Positions 1-6,387 of a stretch of DNA of 13,194 nucleotides are shown piece after piece (within the stretch, counting starts at the first letter, position 1; each line of letters starts with the position of its first letter). This DNA comes from an uncultured Steroidobacter sp. (lineage in GTDB: Bacteria; Pseudomonadota; Gammaproteobacteria; Steroidobacterales; Steroidobacteraceae), in the NCBI GenBank assembly GCA_946478975.1, contig CAMLEO010000202.1:1-13194 (forward strand), in the 5' to 3' direction. Made by a program: the position numbers and the translations under genes. The notes beneath the pieces were generated by a model. The model was given only the letters and a program-made list of their open reading frames with translations. It was not told the origin of the DNA and made no database searches.

Positions 1-2
1 GC

Positions 3-569
3 AGATCGTCGATCACGGTCCTAACGTCATGCGCGGTGGGCGCGCGCTCCGCGAAAGTGACTGACCTGAACGCCGCGCGGGCCGCTAAAACAGTCAGCAA
101 ACCTTCGAGCACCTGGTCGTGGCCGCAGTGGACCGCGATCGCCGCCAGTCTGCTCATCGGCGTGCTGGCCGGTCGTTCCGAACTGCGGCGTGATCAGTCA
201 GATATGTTTGCAACGACATCGAGCGGCATCCTCGCCAGCGGAGCGCTTTCGGCCGCGCTCGACGATCAACTGAGCGGCACGGCGCCGAACGATGCCGTGC
301 GAATCGGGTTGAGCTTCAAAGCCAAAGGCGGCAATTACTGCCGCAGCTTCACTGCCGACAGCTCCGCCGGGTTTGCATGTCGCGAAGACGGCCAGTGGCG
401 AGTGCGAGCTTTGAATCAAGCGGGAGCGCATGCCACCGGCGGCGAATATCGCATGGCGGGCTCGGAGATGCCGCCGACGATTCTGACCGCGATCGACGAC
501 GTTATGGAAGGCGACGCATTGGACAAAGCCCAGGAACAAGCGGCCCGCGAACGCGGCTGGAACAAATAA
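3..569 (+). CDS. Anti-sigma factor-like membrane protein, 5'-partial
   Basis: Anti-sigma factors of this kind hold an ECF sigma factor through a cytoplasmic N-terminal domain and sense the envelope through a part beyond one membrane helix. Numbering from the GTG at 36, a single hydrophobic segment lies at about residues 32-46 (WTAIAASLLIGVLAG). The C-terminal domain contains GNYCRSF (C102) and AGFACREDGQWRV (C115) and ends in an alanine-rich helix finishing RERGWNK. That Cys/Trp pattern and ending resemble the C-terminal domain of proteobacterial proteins annotated as anti-sigma factors. The frame stays open from 36 back to the window edge, and no zinc-binding or sigma-binding N-terminal domain is visible, so the true start is probably outside the window. 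A GTG start at 36 giving 177 residues is the alternative. The partner sigma gene would be expected just upstream. Family assignment is from pattern memory and is moderate. Confidence 0.6.
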   Translation, partial: RSSITVLTSCAVGARSAKVTDLNAARAAKTVSKPSSTWSWPQWTAIAASLLIGVLAGRSELRRDQSDMFATTSSGILASGALSAALDDQLSGTAPNDAVRIGLSFKAKGGNYCRSFTADSSAGFACREDGQWRVRALNQAGAHATGGEYRMAGSEMPPTILTAIDDVMEGDALDKAQEQAARERGWNK

Positions 570-624
570 TCCGACCTCATCGCAGAACTGATACGCGCTT
601 GCGGCGTTCCGTGGCGCGCCTCTC

Positions 625-630
625 TACAAT
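625..630 (+). promoter_or_regulatory. Candidate -10 box for the phospholipase D-like gene
   Basis: TACAAT differs from TATAAT at one position and ends 6 nt before the ATG at 637. A transcript starting about 7 nt downstream would begin at the ATG itself. No Shine-Dalgarno sequence is present between 600 and 636, which fits a leaderless mRNA. No convincing -35 hexamer sits 16-18 nt upstream; TTGCGG at 599-604 would need a 20-nt spacer. Confidence 0.35.
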
Positions 631-636
631 CCGCAT

Positions 637-2157
637 ATGGATGGCCAAGTAGAAGTAGAAACCGAGCCGACCAGGACTTCGCGGCGCTTTCGCAAGCGCT
701 GGATCGGCTGGGCATTCATCGCCTGGTGGGCCGCGGTCGCGGGCTGGAATGTCGTCAAGCCCATGCCGCCGGGCACGAATGTGAGCACGCCGTTGATCGG
801 TGCCCAGGCCGAGGACGTGCAGTTCCTGTACGACTTGACCACGCTCACGCCGAACGGCACGGCCATTCACGAACAGCGCATTTTCGACGAGGTGTTTCGG
901 ATCGTCGACGAATCCGAGTCGTTCGTGGTCGCGGACTTTTTCCTGCTCAACGACATGATGGGTGCAGCCGAAGGCGTGCATCGCCCGTTGAGCCGTCAGC
1001 TTGTCGATCGCTTACTGGCGCGCAAGAAAGCCAGGCCCGAGCTGTCGATCCTGTTGATCACCGATCCCATCAACGACATCTACGGCGGCATGCCTTCGCA
1101 GCTGTTGAACGAGCTGCGCGCTGCAGGCATCGACGTTGTAACAACCGATCTCGATGAGCTACGCGATTCCAACCCGTTGTATTCGTCGCTGTGGCGCATG
1201 TTCCTGCAATGGTGGGGCAACTCGCCGGACGGCGGCTCGATGATGAATCCGTTCGTGAATGCCGACGCGGGCGGCAGGCCGATCACGCTGCGCAGCTGGC
1301 TGGCGCTGCTGAATTTCAAAGCCAATCATCGCAAGGTCATCGTTGCAGATCGCAGCGACGGCACGCTGACGGCGCTGGTGACATCGGCGAATCCGCATGA
1401 CGGCAGCAGCGCGCATTCCAACGTCGCAGTTCATTTCAACGGCCCGCTTGCGGAACGCATCCTGGATAGTGAAATGGCAGTGGCGCGTTTCTCGGGTTGG
1501 AAAGGTCACGTGTACGCGTCGACGCCGAGCGAGCCCAAGCAGCCGATGCTGGAGCCGCCGGTGCAGCTGGCATTTCTCACCGAAGAGGCCATTCGCAGTC
1601 ATCTGCTGGATGCGATCGATACGACGCGCAATGGCGACGCGATCGACATCGCCACGTTTTATATCTCCGATCGCAAGATCGTCGACGCGCTGCTGCGCTC
1701 GGCTTCGAGAGGTGCGACGGTGCGGCTGATCCTGGACCCCAATCGCGACGCGTTCGGACGACAGAAGGACGGCGTGCCGAATCGGCCGGTCGCGTCCGAG
1801 CTGGTGAAGGACAGCAAAGAAAAGATCCAGGTGCGCTGGTATCGCACTCACGGCGAGCAGTTCCACACCAAGCTCGCGCTGATCAAACATGGCGAACGTT
1901 TGATCGCGTCGCTGGGCTCGGCGAATCTCACCCGCCGCAACATCGGCAACTACAATCTGGAAGCGAACGTGGCGCTGGAAATGCGCGCCGACTCGCCGCT
2001 AGCGCTGGAGATGATCAGCTACTTCGACCGGCTGTGGAACAACGACGGGCCACCCGGCACCAGCTTCACCGCCGCCTATGGCGCCTGGCGGGATGACGAT
2101 ACCGGCCGTTACTGGCGTTATCGGCTCATGGAAGCCACCGGCCTCAGCACCTTCTAA
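637..2157 (+). CDS. Membrane-anchored phospholipase D-like protein with two HKD domains
   Basis: Phospholipase D superfamily enzymes cleave or transfer phosphodiester bonds using two HxKx4D motifs that form one active site; bacterial members include phospholipases, cardiolipin synthases and nucleases. This 506-residue protein has one N-terminal hydrophobic segment (about residues 22-38) after an Arg-rich stretch, suggesting inner-membrane anchoring with the body outside the cytoplasm. The first motif is complete: H231, K233, D238, followed by TSAN at 249-252. The second has H410 and K412, but the Asp position is K417; GSANLT follows at 427-432. The length suits a two-domain enzyme. The ATG at 637 is chosen because it retains the membrane segment. 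The last 159 nt overlap the convergent thermonuclease gene. Substrate cannot be told from sequence; cardiolipin synthase-like and phosphodiesterase roles are both possible. Confidence 0.85.
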   Translation: MDGQVEVETEPTRTSRRFRKRWIGWAFIAWWAAVAGWNVVKPMPPGTNVSTPLIGAQAEDVQFLYDLTTLTPNGTAIHEQRIFDEVFRIVDESESFVVADFFLLNDMMGAAEGVHRPLSRQLVDRLLARKKARPELSILLITDPINDIYGGMPSQLLNELRAAGIDVVTTDLDELRDSNPLYSSLWRMFLQWWGNSPDGGSMMNPFVNADAGGRPITLRSWLALLNFKANHRKVIVADRSDGTLTALVTSANPHDGSSAHSNVAVHFNGPLAERILDSEMAVARFSGWKGHVYASTPSEPKQPMLEPPVQLAFLTEEAIRSHLLDAIDTTRNGDAIDIATFYISDRKIVDALLRSASRGATVRLILDPNRDAFGRQKDGVPNRPVASELVKDSKEKIQVRWYRTHGEQFHTKLALIKHGERLIASLGSANLTRRNIGNYNLEANVALEMRADSPLALEMISYFDRLWNNDGPPGTSFTAAYGAWRDDDTGRYWRYRLMEATGLSTF

Positions 2158-2724
2158 CGAGGTGAGCTGACTGGTCAGAAACATTACGTTGGTGGGCGTC
2201 TTTTTGTTCTTGCGCTTGAGATATCTGTATTGCCAGGGCGGCATCAGATCTTCGTCCGGCAGGGTCCACAAACCGCGATGCGCGGCGCGCGCCGCATCTT
2301 CCAGCTCGATCAACGATGTGTCGTGCACGGTGCGGCGATAAACCCAAACGTGGCCGTCGCGCACCATGGCTTTGATGACATCGAGCCGGTCGGGCTCACG
2401 AAACACGCGCACGATCTTCCGGCCGTAGCGGTCGGTGTCGATCACATCGACAAACACATCGCGGTCGGCGATCAAATCGACCAGAGCGGCGCGCGCAGTG
2501 TTGCCGTACGGCTGGCTTTTCTCCGGCGCGTCGATGTCCTGCAGGCGAACATCGATGTCGCGCCCCTTTTTCTTGCCGGCTTTGGCCGGCCGCACCAGGA
2601 AGCTGTCGCCGTCGAAGATCCGGGCGACGGTGCCGGAGAAGTCGCGATCGTCGGCATGCGCGGCCGTCAGCCAGCACAGTCCGGCGCTTACGATCAGCAA
2701 CCATCGTTGCACTCCAAATTCCAT
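1999..2724 (-). CDS. Exported thermonuclease (SNase family)
   Basis: Staphylococcal nuclease-type enzymes hydrolyse DNA and RNA with calcium. From the ATG at 2724 the protein has 241 residues and a Sec signal peptide ending AAHA at residue 24, so a periplasmic or secreted location is expected. The active-site set is intact: IFDGD (D40, equivalent to Asp21), DVRLQDIDAPEKSQPYG (R60, D65 and E68, equivalent to Arg35, Asp40 and Glu43) and DRYGRK (R102, equivalent to Arg87). The frame is open further upstream to 2838, but those codons lie inside the lipoprotein gene and precede the signal peptide, so 2724 is preferred. It follows the lipoprotein gene by 25 nt and is probably the last gene of the operon. 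The catalytic domain appears to end near PPWQYRYLKRKNKK (about residue 175). The last 52 residues, Gly/Pro/Val-rich, are encoded antisense to the phospholipase D-like gene. Confidence 0.88.
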   Translation of the reverse strand: MEFGVQRWLLIVSAGLCWLTAAHADDRDFSGTVARIFDGDSFLVRPAKAGKKKGRDIDVRLQDIDAPEKSQPYGNTARAALVDLIADRDVFVDVIDTDRYGRKIVRVFREPDRLDVIKAMVRDGHVWVYRRTVHDTSLIELEDAARAAHRGLWTLPDEDLMPPWQYRYLKRKNKKTPTNVMFLTSQLTSLEGAEAGGFHEPITPVTAGIVIPPGAIGGGEAGAGWPVVVPQPVEVADHLQR

Positions 2725-2731
2725 CGAGTGG

Positions 2732-2737
2732 CCCTTC
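2732..2737 (-). promoter_or_regulatory. Ribosome binding site deciding the thermonuclease start
   Basis: On the minus strand GAAGGG lies 7 nt before the ATG at 2724, inside the 25-nt gap after the lipoprotein stop. It supports this start, directly ahead of the signal peptide, over in-frame starts further upstream. Confidence 0.55.
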
Positions 2738-2749
2738 AGGCGAGAGCAA

Positions 2750-3427
2750 TCATTCCGGCTGAGTTTCGTTTTTGGTCCGAGCGTCGCTGATTTCGCCGCG
2801 CGCTTTACGGAGCACGGGCCCATCGTCAGCGACCGCAATCGCCGCCTGGCGGGCCAGGTCGAGCGCGACCTTCTGTGAGGCTGCTTCGAAGGCCTGCGTC
2901 ACCGCGGCCATGCGCTCTTCAGTTGCGGCAATCCGCGCTTCGCCCGTCACGGTAGTGACCAGCTTGCGATCGTACACGCGAATCAGCCGGCCGATGATCA
3001 TCACATGCGCTTCCGGCCCGCCTTTGGCGTAGCTGGATTCGAAGTGACGCACTTCGACATCCAGCATGTAGTCGGTTGCGACCCGCGCCTGCTCCGCCGT
3101 CACGCTGCGAAACAAATGCTGATCGTTGAGACTGCTGACGAGCATGCTCTGCACGACCTCGACGCTGCGGCTGCCCCAGCGAACGCCGCGGTAATAATCG
3201 AGCTGCCGTCCTTTGAGCACAGCGATGCGATCGGTATCCAGACCGGGCGCAAAGTCAGGCCGGCCGATGGAAACATCCACCTGCGTGGTCGGCACGCCGC
3301 TGATCGAGCCCGGCGGCGCCGAGGCGATCACATAGCTCGTCGGCACCGGCAGATCGCTGTCGAACAACGATCCGGTGCAGCCGGAGCAAAACAACGCCAG
3401 CGCGGCGGCCGCGATCCCTTGGTTCAT
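2750..3427 (-). CDS. ABC-type transport auxiliary lipoprotein (PqiC/DUF330 type)
   Basis: Proteins of the ABC_trans_aux family are outer-membrane lipoproteins that work with MCE-type lipid transport systems, as PqiC does with PqiAB. The 225-residue product begins with a short lipoprotein signal (hydrophobic residues 5-13, then C-S-G-C with C17 as likely lipidated cysteine). The -3 position is Cys rather than the usual Leu/Val/Ile, so the lipobox is slightly unusual. The +2 residue is Thr, not the Asp inner-membrane retention signal, which suggests the outer membrane. The body contains RIAVLKGRQLDYYRGVRWG, typical of the family, and a helical C-terminus (QAFEAASQKVALDLARQA). Its ATG overlaps the TGA of the MCE gene (ATGA, 3424-3427), indicating translational coupling. 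Family is recognised from motif and context; the MCE partner is inferred from the neighbour. Confidence 0.85.
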   Translation of the reverse strand: MNQGIAAAALALFCSGCTGSLFDSDLPVPTSYVIASAPPGSISGVPTTQVDVSIGRPDFAPGLDTDRIAVLKGRQLDYYRGVRWGSRSVEVVQSMLVSSLNDQHLFRSVTAEQARVATDYMLDVEVRHFESSYAKGGPEAHVMIIGRLIRVYDRKLVTTVTGEARIAATEERMAAVTQAFEAASQKVALDLARQAAIAVADDGPVLRKARGEISDARTKNETQPE

Positions 3428-4359
3428 GGCTTGATCTCGACGCCGCTCTCCGGCGGCTCATACAGAATCTGCGACGGGTTTTCCTGCAAGCTGCGCGACA
3501 GGTCTCGAAATTCCCGCGCGGCCTGGCGCGTCTCGCGCATCAGGCGCTCGAGCTCGAACAACCCTTGTTCGCTGAAGTTGCCCAGCTGCACTTCGCTTTG
3601 TTTGGTGAAGCGATCGACCCGCGACGAAGCATCGGCCAGATTGTTGGCAACATCGTTCATGCGCTGGAGCGCAGCTTTCACTTCGGGGCGCGACTCATCG
3701 GTCATCGCTCGCAACGACTCGGACGCGCCGTGAATCTCAGCAACCGTGGCACGCAGCTCGGCGACCAGCTGCTGCACGTCCTTCGACGTTTGCGGCATGG
3801 TCTTTACTGTATCGCGCAGGCTCTTGATGGTGTCGGCGATGCCGTCGAGATTTTCGTCCGAGACCACGCGCGAGAAACGTTCCAACAGCGTGTTCGCGCG
3901 ACCCATCAGCTCGGGCAGGCTGGCGAGGAAGGCATCGAAATCCGACTCGACCGACTCGATCACGGGATATTGCGAACCCTTGCGCAACGGCGCGCTCCGA
4001 TCCACATCGCTTTGTTCCTTGAGATTCACATAGAGCAGGCCGGTGACGCCCTGCAGGCCGAGGCTGGCGCGCGTGGCTGCCGACACCGGCGCGTTCTCGT
4101 CGATCTCCACCACCACCTGGACGCGGGTGGGATCCTTCTTATCGATCGTCAAACGCCGGACACGCCCGACGTCGACGCCGAGGAAACGCACCGGGCTGCC
4201 GCGATCCAGGCCGCTGACCGAGCCGGTGAAATAAATCTCGTAACGTTCGTAGACCAGGCCGTCGTTGGCGTCCGTGTACCACAGCACGAAGCCGACTGCG
4301 AAGGCGACTACCAGCAGAATGAACGCGCCGACGGCGACATAGTGAGCGTCTCTTTCCAT
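3424..4359 (-). CDS. MCE (MlaD-type) lipid-transport substrate-binding protein
   Basis: MCE-domain proteins form hexameric rings anchored in the inner membrane and carry phospholipids across the periplasm. The 311-residue protein has one N-terminal membrane helix (about residues 8-28, GAFILLVVAFAVGFVLWY) and one MCE domain (about 38-115) with the hallmark GSPVRFLGVDVGRV at 54-67 and GLQGVTGLLYVNL at 101-113. A long predicted helical region follows (about 137-295), rich in charged heptad-like segments, as in proteins that extend the ring into a periplasmic tube. It is longer than E. coli MlaD (about 180 residues) because of this tail. The gene begins 6 nt after the ATPase stop and overlaps the lipoprotein start by 4 nt. 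No soluble MlaC-like carrier is encoded nearby; the helical tail and the lipoprotein may replace it, which is inference. Confidence 0.9.
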   Translation of the reverse strand: MERDAHYVAVGAFILLVVAFAVGFVLWYTDANDGLVYERYEIYFTGSVSGLDRGSPVRFLGVDVGRVRRLTIDKKDPTRVQVVVEIDENAPVSAATRASLGLQGVTGLLYVNLKEQSDVDRSAPLRKGSQYPVIESVESDFDAFLASLPELMGRANTLLERFSRVVSDENLDGIADTIKSLRDTVKTMPQTSKDVQQLVAELRATVAEIHGASESLRAMTDESRPEVKAALQRMNDVANNLADASSRVDRFTKQSEVQLGNFSEQGLFELERLMRETRQAAREFRDLSRSLQENPSQILYEPPESGVEIKP

Positions 4360-4365
4360 GGCGGG

Positions 4366-5151
4366 TTACTTGCCTGCGCCGCCCGCAGCTTGCGCCGCCC
4401 GGGCCCGAGGGCCATGGAAGTACTCCTGAATCCACGGATGCGGATTGTTCATGATGCCAGCGAGGGTATCGACCACGATTTTTCTGTCAACCAGCACCGC
4501 CACGCGGCTGCAGGTGGCGAGCAGCGTATCCAGGTCGTGCGTGATCATGACGATGGTCAGCTTGAGGCCGCGCTGCAGATACATCACCAGCTCGTCAAAA
4601 CCGGCGGCGGAGATCGGATCCAGGCCGGCGGTCGGCTCGTCCAGAAACAGCAACGCGGGATCCAGCGCCAGCGCACGGGCCAGCGCGGCACGCTTGACCA
4701 TGCCGCCCGACAGCTGCGCCGGCAGCTTCACGCCGGCATCCACCGGCAGACCCACCATTCGCAACCTGAGCTCGGTCAATGCCTCCAGCGCCTCTGGCGA
4801 GGCATCGAAGTACTCGCGAATGGGCAGTTGAATGTTTTCTGCCACGCTCAGCGAGCTGAACAGCGCGCCATGTTGGAAGGTCACGCCATAACGCCGCTTG
4901 ACGGAGAGCAGTTCCGCGTTGCTCATGCAGGTGATATCGCGGCCTTCGACCAGGATCTGCCCCGAGGCCGGCCGCTGCAGGCCGAGCATGGTCCTGAGCA
5001 GCACCGACTTGCCGGTGCCCGAGCCGCCGACGATGCCCAGCACTTCACCCGGCATCACATCCAGGTTGACGCCATCGTGCACGACCTGGGCGCCGAAGCG
5101 GTTCACCAGGTTGCGCACCGAAATCACCGGTGTGGGTTGGGCGGCGCTCAT
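4366..5151 (-). CDS. ABC transporter ATP-binding protein (MlaF type)
   Basis: This is the nucleotide-binding subunit that powers the permease encoded just upstream. From the ATG at 5151 it has 261 residues. Visible motifs are Walker A GGSGTGKS (42-49), Q-loop Q93 in FQHGALF, signature LSGGM (147-151), Walker B LLFLDEP with D171 and E172, and H-loop H205 in THDL. GALFSSLSVAENI and TAGLDPISA are characteristic of MlaF-type ATPases. The frame is open to 5187, but those codons lie inside the permease gene; the start at 5151, 4 nt after the permease stop with a weak AGGT just upstream, gives the normal N-terminus (VISVRNLVNRFG). A slightly extended C-terminus ends in an Ala/Gly-rich tail. It acts on the cytoplasmic face of the inner membrane. 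Confidence 0.92.
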   Translation of the reverse strand: MSAAQPTPVISVRNLVNRFGAQVVHDGVNLDVMPGEVLGIVGGSGTGKSVLLRTMLGLQRPASGQILVEGRDITCMSNAELLSVKRRYGVTFQHGALFSSLSVAENIQLPIREYFDASPEALEALTELRLRMVGLPVDAGVKLPAQLSGGMVKRAALARALALDPALLFLDEPTAGLDPISAAGFDELVMYLQRGLKLTIVMITHDLDTLLATCSRVAVLVDRKIVVDTLAGIMNNPHPWIQEYFHGPRARAAQAAGGAGK

Positions 5152-5155
5152 TGAC

Positions 5156-6274
5156 CTAGAAATCCAGCTCCACGAACACCACTGCAAAGATCGCGTCGGC
5201 GAAGATCACCAGGAAGATCGATTGCACCACTGCGACGGTCGTCAAACGACCCAGCTCACGCGAGGAGTCTCGCACCTGCAGGCCGCGATAGGTGCCGACC
5301 AGCGCAATCAGCATCGCGAACACCGGCGCCTTGATCAAACCTGCCCAGAAGGTCGTCGGCGCCAGTGCATCCTGCACGCGAGGAATGAATTGCGATAAAT
5401 CGATGTCCAACAGCACGGACGACAGCAGCGCGCCGCCGGCGAGGCCCATCGCGTCCGCGACGATCGTGAGTAACGGCAGAGCGATCAGCAAACCGATCAA
5501 GCGCGGCAGCACCAGCACTTCGTATGGATCCACGCCCATCGACTGCAAGGCGTCGATCTCATCGTTGAGCCGCATCACGCCGATCTCGGCGGCGAACGCG
5601 CTGCCCGAGCGGCCGGCGACGATGATGGATGTGAGCAGCACCCCCATCTCACGCAGCACCGAGATCGCCACCAGGTCGACGGTGAAAATCTCCGCACCGA
5701 ACTGGCGCAGCTGTTGCGCACCGAGGTAAGCGACGATGACGCTGATCAGGAACGCGATCAGCGACACGATCGGGATGGCCTGAATCCCGGTCTCATAGAT
5801 GTGCCGGGTGATCGAGGTGAGTCGCAGGTGATGAACTGTGCGGAGCGCGCGCAGCTGGGTCATGGCGATTCGGCCGAAAAAACCGATCGCGTCCCGGGTC
5901 TGTTTCGCCTGCTTGACCGAGGCCCGGCCCAGCCAGACCATGGCATCGCGCAGCCGGGCGCGAGGCTCTTCGGGTGCGGGTGACTGGTCGGCCTTGCGTT
6001 CGAGCAGCTCGTTCAAGAACTCGAAATGCGACGGCGGCCGGCCGACGAACTCGACCTTCGCACCGGCGGACCGGGCCCGCTCCAGCCAGCCACGCAGCAG
6101 CCATGCAGCGGACAGGTCCAATGTTTGGATGCCGCTGTAATCGAGCGCGACACGATCCCGGCCGGCTGGAAACTGCGCCAGTGCGGTTTCGATTTCACGC
6201 ACGTGATCGATGCACCAGCCGCCGCGCAAGCGCAGCGTCGTGGTATCGCCGGATCGTTCCGCTTCGAATAGCAT
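5156..6274 (-). CDS. Lipid ABC transporter permease, STAS-MlaE fusion
   Basis: MlaE-family permeases form the inner-membrane core of MCE phospholipid transporters. This 372-residue protein fuses an N-terminal STAS domain (about residues 1-90, with the loop IQTLDLSAAWLL at 49-60) to the MlaE domain (about 140-372). In E. coli the STAS part is a separate protein, MlaB. The permease hallmark REMGVLLTSIIVAGRSGSAF lies at 208-227 and continues through EIGVMRLNDEIDAL (230-243). Hydrophobic helices fall near 165-185, 200-220, 255-290, 308-330 and 345-370. STAS-fused permeases are common in proteobacteria; from memory, Pseudomonas PA3211-PA3214 has the same gene order. It is the first gene of the operon. 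No Shine-Dalgarno sequence precedes the ATG, but a -10-like box does. Direction of lipid transport cannot be read from sequence. Confidence 0.92.
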   Translation of the reverse strand: MLFEAERSGDTTTLRLRGGWCIDHVREIETALAQFPAGRDRVALDYSGIQTLDLSAAWLLRGWLERARSAGAKVEFVGRPPSHFEFLNELLERKADQSPAPEEPRARLRDAMVWLGRASVKQAKQTRDAIGFFGRIAMTQLRALRTVHHLRLTSITRHIYETGIQAIPIVSLIAFLISVIVAYLGAQQLRQFGAEIFTVDLVAISVLREMGVLLTSIIVAGRSGSAFAAEIGVMRLNDEIDALQSMGVDPYEVLVLPRLIGLLIALPLLTIVADAMGLAGGALLSSVLLDIDLSQFIPRVQDALAPTTFWAGLIKAPVFAMLIALVGTYRGLQVRDSSRELGRLTTVAVVQSIFLVIFADAIFAVVFVELDF

Positions 6275-6283
6275 CGTCGCAAG

Positions 6284-6289
6284 ATTATC
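6284..6289 (-). promoter_or_regulatory. Candidate -10 box of the lipid-transport operon
   Basis: On the minus strand GATAAT ends 9 nt before the ATG at 6274. A start of transcription 6-8 nt downstream would leave a leader of only 1-3 nt, consistent with the absence of a ribosome binding site. The 17-nt-spaced -35 position is poor (CGTAAG). Confidence 0.3.
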
Positions 6290-6326
6290 AGATGTGTGCG
6301 TAGACCCTTACGCCTGGTGACTTCAG

Positions 6327-6358
6327 GCTAGCGGCCGGCCGCGATATCCTGGCGCGCC
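6327..6358. promoter_or_regulatory. Cluster of palindromes between divergent operon and channel gene
   Basis: Within 32 nt of the 113-nt divergent intergenic region lie GCTAGC (6327-6332), the perfect 12-nt palindrome GCGGCCGGCCGC (6331-6342), GATATC (6343-6348) and GGCGCGCC (6351-6358). They are close to contiguous and could be protein-binding sites governing both directions, or a by-product of high GC. No regulator can be named. Confidence 0.3.
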
Positions 6359-6387
6359 TCGTCGCTCCGTACAGTTGAGATGCCTGG

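Noticed and set aside
1159..1890. A 243-codon open frame on the minus strand inside the phospholipase D-like gene
   Set aside because: It is a codon-bias shadow with no motif; the plus strand carries both HKD motifs here.
2725..2838. N-terminal extension of the thermonuclease
   Set aside because: It overlaps the lipoprotein gene and would bury the signal peptide; GAAGGG before 2724 marks the start.
3565..5154. A 529-codon open frame on the plus strand opposite the MCE and ATPase genes
   Set aside because: It is antisense to two strongly recognised genes, rich in His/Arg/Gln as expected for GC-rich antisense translation, and shows no domain.
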